Below, piece after piece: positions 12,201 to 22,385 of a stretch of DNA of 64,000 bases. The translations under genes were made by a program, and so were the position numbers. The number at the start of each line of letters is the position of its first letter. Within the stretch, counting starts at the first letter, position 1. The notes under the pieces are model-generated. The model ran no database searches. It was not told the origin of the DNA and saw only the letters and a list, made by a program, of their open reading frames with translations. The stretch comes from Burhinus oedicnemus. Taxonomy: Eukaryota > Chordata > Aves > Charadriiformes > Burhinidae. The stretch is taken from positions 97,397 to 161,396 of the forward strand of contig VFFE01007653.1 in assembly GCA_008921705.1 (NCBI GenBank). The letters run 5' to 3'.

Positions 12201-15113
12201 AAAAGGACTCTGTTACTATGTAAACAGAGCTGGCAAAGCTTGAAAGCTGGATTATACTCAGTTTCACTGGAAAATCAGAATTTTGAGAACATAAGGAATG
12301 TGCATGTCATGAAACGTGATTAATTGAATTTATATTTGTTCTTGGTTGTAGTTATCCCAGGCAGCTCTCCTATATCTTCAGCTTTCTGGTTACTGTTAAA
12401 AAAAAATTGCAGTTGACTGCAGTACATAAATATCTGACACAGTCGGGGAGAGGAATACAGATGATCTTGTTATGCTGAATTTCAATATGTAACTCAACCA
12501 GTTTTCTGTTATAACTGTATTTCCCTTATGGTCCAAACTTTTTGCAAATGCAAATAAAAATAAAAAGATGTTGCTCATTCTATCTTAGAATTTTGAAAAT
12601 GTGGGCCCTTACTTAACATTAAGATCCTTAATGTAGTAATTTTTACAGCATTAACAAAAATGGTGTTTTGCATGTGATATACCCCCAAAACAGAGTTAGT
12701 GTGTGGAGATATGTGTATAAATATTTACATGCATAATTAAAAGTTTAATTTTGGTGATGCTGATTTTGCATGCTGTTTTTAAATCCTAAATATAATATTT
12801 CATTCAATCTGTATCAAAATATTTTGAGGCTTTTTTTTAAAACAACACTTAACAGTTAAGAAGTTGAAATGTAGTCCGTCTATTCTTTATCCTATTAGCT
12901 AAGGATCTCATCCTCCCTAAGCTGTTTGAGATCTGGGCATTGATGTGAAGGGTTGTAGTTTTGTTAATTTACAGCCACGGAGTCTGCATTGATTTCTATC
13001 CTTCCGCCTCTTCTTTCCTGCCTCATGAGTAAAGTGATATAGAAGAGAAGATATATTTGTATTAGAATGTATCTTCTACTTTCTTTACTCTTTACATATA
13101 CCAACATAAAATTATTGTGGCGAGTAGATATTTATGTGTACAAGGCATCATTTACGCAGAGAAAAGCTATAAAATGCAAATTATACTTGGAACCACACTT
13201 TATTAAATCAAGGGCTGGATTTTTAATATTTACACTTTCCAGAATCTGAATACTGTCTGCAACTTTTGGACTCAGCTCATACGGAGATTTGAACATCTGT
13301 GGCTCATCTATTTAAACAGATGGTAAGATCTGTGATGTCCCAGGCATTTGTGGTGCAACGCGGTGTCTGGCACAAACGTGTTTGTACATCCACCTATCCT
13401 TCACCACTAAAAAGCCTTTTGATAAATGAAGTTTCTAGCAGTGTGCTGCCCTTGGACTTCAGGGATAAAAAATCTGTTATTTGCCTCTGTTATACCCATA
13501 TGGATACTTCCTATCAAGATATTTAATTATGAAGAGATGGAAAGCTGTTAATCACTAACCTTTTTTGAATAGATTCCCATATAGTGCATAAAACACAGCA
13601 TGTGTGCGTACAGTAAAAGAAACAATTAGCTGAGACGTGAAAAGACCACTTATCAATATGCTGTGCATTTAATTAAAATTAAAAGGTAAAGGAACCTCTA
13701 CCTAATACTCCACTAATTGACATTGTGGGTTTTTTTATTTAAACATAAATCTTTGTTTGAAAAACATCTGTTGCTCTCAGTAATCTGTTCGAGTTTATTT
13801 TGGATGAAGCCAGCTACCCCTGATGACAAAACAAAGTTTGAGAACATAAACCCCAGTCATTACAGCCATTTCCTGAAGCCTTCTCACAGAAATAACACTA
13901 AGGCTTTTTATGCAAACATTCAGATGGAATTGCCTCGTCAAGTGCCTAGCTGTGGGAATACTGATGTATAGGATAACCCATGGGAAGAGGTAGTCATAAT
14001 GCTGGGATTCCTCAAAAAGTGCAATATGGACTGATCAAACGGCAGTCTTCTAGTAATTTTTCCATGCAAGAGAAATAATGAAAGATAGCATTTAAAATCC
14101 ACAAAAAAAGCAGCACTAGAAAAGAGCTACATCAGTGTAATGGGGCTACATGGCCAGGTTTGGAGAGCACTAGGAAAATACAGCAATAATAGAAGGGGAA
14201 AAATGTCAGTTTTCTGTAGGTTGTTTAGCAACTTTTGTTGCCATACTTGGTAGGGTGAGAAAAGAATATGGAAAAAGGTATGAAATAACCCTTTCAGAAG
14301 CCATTAGTTGAAAAGCCAGGAAATGTCTACTTTTGCAATGTGTTACACTGAGAGATTTGAAGGCAATGCTTTATGGCTTGAAGACTTGATTTTTCTGGAG
14401 GTCTTACACTAGCTTCTTTTCTGAAATGCTACACTTACATGCTGTTTTAATGAAAGCAGAATTGCTTACTTTTGGGTATTATTTCCTCTAGCTTCAGTTA
14501 CTGACTCTTAATTCTATCTCTTAGTAAGTCTTATTGCAGCTTAAGAGCAAAATATCACCTTCAAAGTCTGTTATAAATGTGTCATGAAATCATTATAAAT
14601 ACTTTCCAGTCCTGGCTAAGATTCTAAGGTTTTAATATAATCCCTGGTTTTAGATACTCTTGATCCGTCTAAACTATATGGAGCATTACTTTAAAAATTC
14701 TTCTCCTCATTGAGGATGCTTTTCATCCTCAGAAGGTTTTCATGGCTCATTGCAGTTTTCACTTTCAGAGATATTAAGCAATTTACCATGTGCGTTGTAT
14801 TAGTGTTAAGATAGCCTGTTCTGGAAAAAATACACGTATGTTCTTCTGTACTTATTCTCCCTGGAATCTGATCTTCCCTGATCACAATTTGCTGCAAGTT
14901 GACCACTAAAATTTTTAACTGTACTTTCCTGATGGTAACCAAAATCTGTGGTGTTGTTGGGATTTTTTTTTTTTTCAAGTGGTAGCTGTTTGCAAGACTG
15001 CAGTGTTGGAATCCTTAATAAAGCAGGGATCTAGTTCACTATGAACTTGAGGCTATGCACCCATCCGTGTTATGCAGCTCTGGGTCTCATGGCCCTAAAC
15101 CAGTTCAGGCTTC
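9239..15113. other. Long unique stretch, no gene seen
   Basis: Nearly 6 kb of AT-rich unique DNA. It contains homopolymer T tracts (10785-10795, 12083-12098, 14963-14975) and a purine-rich patch near 10990-11050. Open frames (for example 11364-11690 plus, 13717-13971 plus, 14691-14978 minus) have no acceptor/donor pairing or recognisable domain. Confidence 0.55.
12083..12098. repeat. Poly-T tract
   Basis: Uninterrupted run of T in unique sequence. There is no adjacent retroposed sequence, so it is not an obvious retroposon tail. Confidence 0.85.
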
Positions 15114-15137
15114 ATTTATTTATTTATTTATTTATTT
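15114..15137 (+). repeat. (ATTT)6 microsatellite
   Basis: Six perfect tandem ATTT units followed by ACTT. Likely length-polymorphic. Confidence 0.9.
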
Positions 15138-15399
15138 ACTTATCTCCCCACCCCCACCTCCCTGGTGGAAAGTATCTGAAATGGTGCTGAAATTATGCTT
15201 TCTTGTACAAAATTTCCTGCAGGTGAAATTTTCATAGTATGGAATATTCAGTATGCTCTGGAGTCTGGCATAGTAGGAGTACTTAAGTGTAAAAAGCCAG
15301 CTTTGGACAGGAAAGGGTGGAGGGAGACAAACCTAGTCAAACCTTGTCTGTCTGTTCTTCGTCCTGGGGACAGACCCTGCAATGTGCTACCCTTCAAGA

Positions 15400-15445
15400 C
15401 TGTGCCAGCTAGCACGCGTTGTCCCCCCTGTGCTAGCTGGCACAG
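15400..15445. repeat. Perfect 16-bp inverted repeat (stem-loop)
   Basis: Left arm 15400-15415 and right arm 15430-15445 are exact reverse complements (arm core TGTGCCAGCTAGCAC). They are separated by a 14-nt loop rich in C. The arms are too short for a typical pre-miRNA unless pairing continues imperfectly, which I do not see. Confidence 0.9.
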
Positions 15446-15542
15446 CCAGTACCATGCCAAGAAACATGTTTGCAGTTCCCGTGGGGGATCAGTGGTCCAG
15501 GGTTCAAGCTTGCACCCCAGCCATGCTTTGTTTGGCTTTCAG

Positions 15543-15736
15543 GAGAACTATATCTGCTGTGTTTACTCATCGTGCTACCGCGTTGTCTTTTGTCTGGGTA
15601 ACTTCTCAGCCTGCTTCACACACCAGGTGACCAGCTTCCTGGTCTGCTCTTTGCTTGATCGGGAAGGCAGGTCCTCCCCCACCAACGGCCGTCTAGCTGC
15701 CTCATGAAGGGCAGCACCCTGAAGAAAGCCCTACAG
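15543..15736 (+). other. Candidate exon with consensus donor
   Basis: Acceptor TGTTTGGCTTTCAG (AG 15541-15542) and donor CCCTACAG|GTAAGA (GT at 15737), the latter almost a perfect consensus. One frame runs from the acceptor to a TGA at 15705-15707. A second frame starts at ATG 15704 and reads MKGSTLKKALQ into the donor in phase 0. This fits a 5' exon with a late start codon, or a non-coding exon. No homolog recognised. Confidence 0.22.
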
Positions 15737-15950
15737 GTAAGAAAAATTCTTCTCTCCAGAGAAGGGACTATATGTGTTTTACCTCCCGCAGGATGTACGC
15801 TGCCTGGGGCACGCTCTGTGTCCTTTGCACAGGGATTTGTGTGCCTGGGCTGCGATGGCTTTGGGCACAGTTTGCAACTACAAGGGGTGTGGGCCTAGAC
15901 CATCTTCCTTTCCTGCTTCAGTTGCATCGCTCACAAGTGCTCTGGAAGTT

Positions 15951-17429
15951 TTATGCAAAAAGACTTAAGAAAACCTTGAGTTAAAAACACTGAATTGAGC
16001 CTTTGCCATGGGAAGCTGTATCTGGGCTCTTCAAGGTGTTTACATTTACAACATATCAAGATAGCGCAAAGAAACAGCATAAAACATTTTAAAGTATACA
16101 AGAAGTTAGGCTAATACACTTCAGTGGAATTACCTGCTTGAAATTTGGCACTAATGTAGGAACTTGCTGTCTGTGGTTAGTAAAGCATTTCAGAGACCTA
16201 CAGTGAAAAGTTCGAGAAATAAAACTTTTCCTGTTTTCAGCTTGCGCTATTTTTATATTAAGGCCTCTAGTTTTTGCTGTTCATCATAGGGATAATCCAT
16301 GGGCATTTTAGTGCGCAGGGATTTTTGTAACCACTGTATTTGCTTTGTTTTTTATTGATTTGCTTTACAGCATCATATGTCTGACTATCCAATGCTACAC
16401 ATGTATTTCAGTTCAGATAAAATTGCCCTCTCCTGTGGGAAAAAAAAAAAGTTATCAGGGAATTGGTTGATATGAGCATAAAATCAAAATTCCAAAATCT
16501 GGGCTGATGATTCCTTAGGAAATCTGAAATAACACAATGATATTGCTTGAGAGAGTTAATCCACGAACAGACGGGCTGTGAAAGTGTAAATACACACACC
16601 CCTGGATATATTACCAGGTGAAACAAATCAGACTCTGAAGCTACTATTGAACAATTTAAATTTACAGGTCCCTCTTTATGTGTAAAGTCTTGCTGACACA
16701 CACACTAAATATTTTAAAGTGTACTATACTCTGTCATGATTCAGTAATGACTGAATTAAAGGACAGCTGAATTGAGAGGCAAATCATGTAATTACGATAG
16801 AATGACAATTTCTAGTAATTTATTGGTTTTATTATTATTCCTTTTTTTTCCCTAGTTGCTACTTAAACTCATTTTCTCATCATTCAGATTTGTAAGTGAT
16901 CAGCTGCCAAACAGTAATTATGGAATTCAGTTACACTTATTAATAAAATCCAATGAAATAGCTTATATAAGCCCGTATAAATCATCAAATTGCAAATAGC
17001 CTATTTTAAAAGCAGCATAGTGCTAAAAGCATTTATAATATTAATCCATTCACAAAATTACATTTTAACTTTATAATTCTAAAAGCCCTAGATTTAAACA
17101 AAGCCAGTTCCATGGCAAGTCTTTACATGGCACTAGATTTGAAGAAAGCAGAAATACAAACTAGCATTGGATTGTGACATGTGTTGCACAGCTGGTCCCC
17201 ACCAGTTTTGATTTGGATCTTTGAAATCAAAATGCAGGTCACAGAAAACAGGTAACTCCAGCAAAATTTTAGGACTAGTGCCGCCAGTTACTCCTATGCA
17301 GATGGTTCAGTAAGGGAAAGGGAACGGATGTGAGCAGCTGTTTCAGCTGCGTTTGCTGCCTTAGGGCAGTCCCCTTTAGGGACACTGGCATTTGGGATTT
17401 GTTTCCAGGTTTTCTGGGGGATTATTGTT
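15951..17429. other. Unique DNA, no gene seen
   Basis: AT-rich. A minus-strand frame at 16408-16701 (97 codons) has no splice context and crosses an A-rich run; I treat it as chance. Confidence 0.5.
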
Positions 17430-17812
17430 CAGCACGGAGAAGAGAAGGCTCTGGATAGACTTTATTGTACCTTTCAGTATATAAAGGTGGCTTAAAAGGA
17501 AGACGGAGAGAGACTTTTTACCAGGGCCTGTAGTGACAGAACAAGGGGCAATGGTTTTAAACTGAAAGAAGGTAGCTTTAGATCAGATATTAGGAAGAAA
17601 CTCTTTACTGTGAGGTTAGTGAGGCACTGGAACAGGTTGCCCAGGAAAGATGTGGAGGCTCCATCCCTGGAAGTGTTCAAGGTCAGGTTGGATGGGGCTT
17701 TGAGTAACCTGATCTAGTGAAAGATGTCCCTGTCCATAGCAGGGGGTTTGGACTAGATGACCCTTGAAGGTCTGTTCCAACCCAAAGCATTCTGAGATTC
17801 TATGATTATAAT
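17430..17812 (+). mobile_element. CR1 LINE, 5'-truncated 3' end
   Basis: Starts in the CR1 ORF2 C-terminal coding region (GAGAAGAGAAGGCTC block) and runs through the familiar 'gtgacagaacaaggggcaatgg...aggaagaaactctttactgtgagg...gaggcactggaacaggttgccc' blocks. It ends in octamers ATTCTGAG-ATTCTATG at 17789-17804, the CR1 3' signature. CR1 moves by target-primed reverse transcription, lacks a poly-A tail and is usually 5'-truncated, as here. Not autonomous. Confidence 0.95.
17492..17710 (+). pseudogene. CR1 ORF2 C-terminal remnant
   Basis: Translated pieces correspond to the conserved end of CR1 ORF2: a DRTRGNG-like box, DIRKKLFT, then RHWNRLPR, then a PSLEVFKV-type block. Only the extreme C-terminus survives, without the reverse transcriptase or endonuclease. 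Non-functional relic inside the CR1 copy. Confidence 0.75.
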
Positions 17813-19809
17813 CTGATGGTTATAGCTCTCTCTGTGTCTCCACCTATCTCTCTTCTTCCCGTACACCAATTCAGTCCTCATCTTTGGCAGCCTGTCTAAT
17901 ATTTTTCTGTGCCAGTCTCTGGTAGCTTGTCCCTTTTCCTAGCTAATTAACCACATTGATTCCGGTTCCTACTTGCTTTTGTCTACTTTTCCCGACCTGT
18001 TAACCTCTCTGTCTCAGTCTTTCTCTTTTCTATCCAGATACTTTCACTCCCTGATGTATTGTCATGGCTGCTTATGCCTTAGTACAAGCCTCATGTAAAA
18101 TCAAAATCAGTTTTTTAATAGTGAGGAGAGTCATGGCAGCTATGGAAACCTGTATTTGCTCTGTATTTGGGATGTCAGTCCCCTATGACTCTCCAGCTGT
18201 AGACATGTCAACTGTTTATCCTTTTCTGTCTCCACGCACTCCAGCATAACATAGATTTGAAGCCTGCAAGAGTTGAGACAGGACAGAATATGAACAATCA
18301 ATCCAAGTCTTCTGAAAAATCAGCTACAGAACTTGGTCCCTGTTGTGCATTTATCAGATGATTTTTTTTTTCTCTTTCTTCCTCTCAGAGGTTTTATTAT
18401 TTAGGAATATTTACAGGGATAGCTGAAAGCACATCCCTGATGCGCTTCATTTATCCAAGTTTTCCTTTCATTGCCTTCCAGAGATTCACTGAACTCTGTG
18501 GTTAACCTGTGTCCCAAAAATTCAGTTTGAAGTAAATATCTATTAAGGGAAACTTCACTCCAAACAAATGAAGTTTGGCAAAATTTATCAGCAACTGAAA
18601 ATAGGTTCCTATGAGAAGAATAATAAAGGAATTTTATCTAAGACACGTAGCTGGAGGGTGGTTAGCAATCCTTATCCCATGAGCCTTGTGTGGTTGTATC
18701 CGTTAGGATGACAAGACAGGCGTTGGTCTTTTCAGAGAACAGTGGGGAAGAGGAGCTCCTGGTGCTGCTCAAAGACATGATAGAGCTAGGCTAGATGGCA
18801 GCCAGCTTCATGGCTATGAACCATGGCAGCTGTAGCAGTATTTGCTGCCTTGCTTCCTCCTGTAGCTGGGAGCTGGTTTACACAGTCGTCCCTAAACCGG
18901 AACAAATGTGTGTTTGTTGTCGTCTGACAAAGTATATCTACGTACCAGCATTAGGCCAGCTTGAGAGGCAGCTGACCATCTGGACCCCGAATTTCTAAGG
19001 GATTCTTTGCAAATCAAGCTTAGCATTCCCCTCTGCTTCATATTCATCTGGTTTCAATTCCATTTCTCGGGAAGTATGCTGCTAGTATGTACAGGGCAGA
19101 TTCTGTACAGCAGGAAATTTTTCACCTTTAATAGAAGGATATTTTAGAGACCAAATTATTATTATTTTTAATCTAAATGTTCTTTTTAAGATATGCTAAA
19201 CAAGCTCAAATAAAAACATGGTGCTCCCAATTCAGATGTGCATTGAAAAGCATTTTTAAAATCTTTGCACAAGATTTTCAAAGGAACTGGAAGTTTTAAA
19301 TTCAGGTTTATGGCTTTAATTTCTCACAACAAATGTTTTAAGGCAGTTTTGCAAATGTTATGTAAATGATTATGTTATATAAATTATGTAAATGTTATGT
19401 TAAGTGCCATTAGTTTGACACTTGAATTAGTCTTGTTAAAATTCTGCTAAGAAAAATCTAAAATAATACTTTCTATTTCCTGCTTCAATACTGAGTGAAT
19501 GGTGAAAGGAAACTGTATAGACTGTTTAAATGAAGACAGATTTACAAAGATAGTTCCCTAAAGCCAGCCTCTCCTTTCCAAAGGAAAGTCAGGAATGAAT
19601 CTTCCTGTTGAAATGTATGTCAGAGCTGCTGAAAGATGTATTTTAAAGTGCACAGAGTTCTTTCAGCTGCTTAAGAAGTTATCTATTTTGTTGAACAACT
19701 GACCAATGCTTATGACACTATAAAGTTGTATGTGCAACTTAAAATCAGAACATTTTTTTATCATATTCTGTACCTAGTAATCTTCCATTTTCTTTTAATT
19801 ACAATAGAG
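17813..19809. other. Unique DNA, no gene seen
   Basis: C/T-rich patch near 17830-18060, then AT-rich DNA with a small imprecise duplication of ATGTTATGTAAATG around 19355-19405. No gene supported. Confidence 0.5.
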
Positions 19810-19985
19810 AGAATCACAGAGTATTTGAGGCTGGACAGCACCTCCGGACATTGTTTACCCCAACCCCTTGCCCAAAGCAGGGTCACCTGGAGCAGGTTGC
19901 CCAGGGTCATGTGCAGTCAGGTAGCTCCTGCGATGTTTCTGAATACTTTATTTTCTATTACCAAAAAGTTTTTCCCATTTAAGCC
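19810..19985 (-). mobile_element. CR1 LINE fragment, strongly degraded
   Basis: Minus-strand CR1 3' end: GAATCACAGAGTATTTGAGG, then a CCAACCCCTTGCCCAAAGCAGGG block, then GGAGCAGGTTGCCCAGG. It continues to an AAAAAGTTTTTCCCATTTAAG block with a large internal deletion relative to other copies. More diverged than the other CR1s in the window, so probably older. Confidence 0.85.
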
Positions 19986-21129
19986 AAGCAACATATGAAA
20001 GTGCCTATCATAGTCTGTTCCTTTGGTGGAAAAATATTTTTCGCTCTTTCATATAAGGAACACAAAAAGCTCTCAGGCTATGGACACAGGAAAGTTTGAA
20101 AATTCTTTCAAAAGTAAAATTGAAAAAACAGAAGTGCCTTGGGGCTCACCCAGTTATCACAAACACATTGTCCTGAGAATAACATTATGTCTACAAAATA
20201 AACAAGGTGATTTATAACAAATGACAGGGGGGCTTGACTTGGGCCAGCAAAAACTGGGGCAAACAGGAAAGAAAAAGAGTGTGTATCCAAGTTTATCCCC
20301 AAACAGTTTGTAGATTAAAGGTTATTTTCATTAAGGCATGTACCTGTAGAAGGAGCAGACTAGCTATTTGTTGACAAAAGGATAAAAATTCTGCAGATCT
20401 TCATATTTCTATAGTAAAAATACACATTGCCATAATGAGAAGAATGCGGCAGTAAATACTTGGATATTTACCTATGGTGGAGTTTGAGTACTGCCTACCC
20501 TAGTTTGTTCTTTACTTGCATTTTTCTTCCTTTATTGAATGTATGCGTATTGCACAGACGTTGGCATTTCTAACTTTCAGGTTAATCTCAATACACCCTT
20601 TGTCTAGATATTTGACTATGCAAAAGACTGGGAATCCGAAGGTAGGAATGAGTTCAATAAAACTCTTGTACAGTAACAGATAATGTAAATCTATTAAAAT
20701 ATTCTTTATGTGATTACATTAAAAGTTACAGATATTTAGAATCTGCTGTAGAGTAATATAGAAAATCAAATGAACAACCTTACCGAGCACCACGAGCTTT
20801 CCAGATGTCTTTTTCATGAAAAGTACTCAATTGTCAGGAGCAAATCAATGTCCTGCAGGAATGCCTCATATCATCAGGTAGTCTGCTCCAAAGCCTATGA
20901 GTTAATCCGTAAATACTTGGCACTGTCTGTGCCCCAGCTGTGTTTTGCCAGAACATTTTGCAGGATTTTTTTCTTTCATGTGAGACCACTTCTCCCACTG
21001 CCAAAGTGTCTCAGAGGGCTCGCTGCAGTGCTGTCGCAATAATAGATAGGATTGTTTTCATGCTTAGATGGGTGATGTTCTCCTCATTAGAAGAGCGAAC
21101 ACCTGGCAGTGGGGCAGTGCAGCAATGCA
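19986..21129. other. Unique DNA, no confirmed gene
   Basis: Contains one tiny exon-like match (20608-20641: CCCTTTGTCTAG acceptor, CCGAAG|GTAGGA donor, reading IFDYAKDWESE), discussed in the findings. Otherwise nothing recognised. Confidence 0.45.
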
Positions 21130-21793
21130 GGTGGGGAACAAGAGCAAGTGTAGGGTCCTGCACCTGGGGAGGAAGAATGCTAGGCAGCAATATAGGCTAG
21201 GGGTGGACCTGCTGGAAAGCAGTTCTGAGGAGAAGGATCTGGGGGTCCTGGTAGATAGTAAATCATCCATGAGCCAGCAATGTGCCCTTGTCGCCAGGAA
21301 GGCCAATGGAATCCTGGGCTGCATAGGGAAGAGTGTGGCCAGTAGGTTGAGGGAGGTCGTTCTCCCCCTCTACTCGGCACTGGTGAGGCCACAACTGGAA
21401 TACTGTGTCCAGTTCTGGGTTCCCCAGCTCAAGCGGGACGGGGGACTACTGGAGAGAGTCCAGGGTAGGGCAACAAAGACGACTGGGGGATTGGAGCACC
21501 TCCCTTATGAGGAAAGGCTGAGAGAGCTGGGACTCTTTAGCCTGGAGAAGAGAAGGCTGAGGGGAGACCTTATTCTTGCTGATAAGTATCTAGAGGGTGG
21601 GTTGAAGGAGGATGGAGCCGGACTCTTTCAGTGGTTCCCAGTGACAGGACGAGGGGCAACAGGCACAAGTTGGAACATAGGAAATTTCTCTGCGGTGAGG
21701 GTGACAGAGAGTGCTCTGGGGAAGAGGCTGCCCAGGGAGGTTGTGGAGCCCCTTCTCTGGAGCTTTTCAAGACCTGCCTGGATGCAGCCCTGA
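21130..21793 (+). pseudogene. CR1 ORF2 (reverse transcriptase polyprotein) C-terminal fragment
   Basis: Reads without a stop to 21793. It shows hallmark CR1 ORF2 blocks: CRVLHLG near the start, LLESSSEEKDLGVLVD, MSQQCALVARKANGILGCI, REVVLPLYSALVRPQLEYCVQFW, LERVQGRATK and [10 protein letters not shown]. After the RGDLI block the family-like residues shift between frames (a DRTRGNRHKL box is in the +1 frame), so there is at least one frameshift. The catalytic RT core is upstream of the truncation and missing. Inactive. Confidence 0.85.
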
Positions 21794-21888
21794 GTAATGT
21801 GCTCTATGCATTCCTGTGTCAGCAGGGGAGTTGGACTAGGTGATCTCTAGAGGTACTTTCCAACTCTGAAAATTCCGTGATTCCGTGA
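21130..21888 (+). mobile_element. CR1 LINE, 5'-truncated, relatively young copy
   Basis: About 760 bp of CR1 covering the last part of ORF2 and the 3' end. It begins at AACAAGAGCAAGTGTAGGG and finishes with two perfect ATTCCGTG octamers (21872-21887). The coding part is open over a long stretch, suggesting modest age. It lies tail to tail with the minus-strand CR1 at 21982. Confidence 0.96.
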
Positions 21889-21981
21889 ACCCTGGTGTCC
21901 TCCTCAGTGCCAACAGAGCACCCTGACTCAGCTCCTCTGAGGGCTGTCACAGAAGGAGGACTCCATTGGGAAACCCCCAGA
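21889..21981. other. Spacer between two CR1 3' ends
   Basis: 93 bp of non-CR1 sequence separating the 3' end of the plus-strand copy from the 3' end of the minus-strand copy. Nothing recognisable in it. Confidence 0.7.
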
Positions 21982-22385
21982 GATCACAGAATGGTTCAGT
22001 TTCACAAGGATCTCTGGAGGTCACCTTATGCAACCCCCCTTGCTCAGGCAGGGCCTCCTAGAACAGGTTGCACAGGACCATGTCCAGAGGGTTTCTGAGT
22101 ATGTCCAAGGAAGAAGACTCCGCAACTTCCCTGGGCAACCTGTTCCAGCTCTCAGTCACCTTCATGTTAAAAAAGTGTTTCCTGATGTTCAGAGGGAACC
22201 ACTTGTATTTCAGTTTGTCCCCATTGCCCCTGGTCCTGTCCCTGGGCACCCCCGGGAGGAGCTGCTTCTCCAGGTTGACAGGCCCACCTCTCAGCTTTTC
22301 CTCTATGTGGGATGCTGCAGTCTGCTCATCATCTTACTGGCCCTCTGCTGGACTCCCTCCAGTATTTCCTTATGTTTTTTGTCAA
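21982..22385 (-). mobile_element. CR1 LINE, 5'-truncated
   Basis: Reverse-complement CR1: GATCACAGAATGGTTCAG (3' end), GGAACAGGTTGC-type blocks, CCTGGGCAACCTGTTCCAGC, GAGGAGCTGCTTCTCCAGG, then GGCCCTCTGCTGGACTCCCTCCAG. On the minus strand it encodes CR1 ORF2 C-terminal pieces (DRTRGNGDKL, NIRKHFF, SWNRLPREVAES). Truncated near 22385, where AT-rich unique DNA resumes. Confidence 0.95.

Larger units (their letters stand above)
15250..15950. other. GC-richer island in AT-rich surroundings
   Basis: About 700 bp visibly richer in G+C and CpG than its flanks, with several overlapping open frames on both strands (as expected when stop codons become rare). It contains the stem-loop at 15400-15445 and the candidate exon at 15543-15736. 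It could be an alternative promoter, a lncRNA exon or an old unrecognised retroelement piece. Confidence 0.45.

Noticed and set aside
15490..15515. GGTTCAAGCTTGCACCC, resembling a tRNA B box
   Set aside because: No matching A box at the right distance and no cloverleaf can be drawn.
15195..15707. 170-codon plus-strand open frame, the second longest in the window
   Set aside because: It lies in the GC-richer island where stops are rare. Overlapping frames on both strands are equally open and the residues show no domain. The stretch from 15543 is retained only as a splice-bounded candidate.
16408..16701. 97-codon minus-strand frame with several Cys
   Set aside because: Starts and ends without splice or Kozak context and crosses an A-rich run; likely random.
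21068..21793. 241-codon frame read as a host gene
   Set aside because: From 21130 onward it is CR1 ORF2; the first 20 codons are unrelated flanking DNA that happens to be open.
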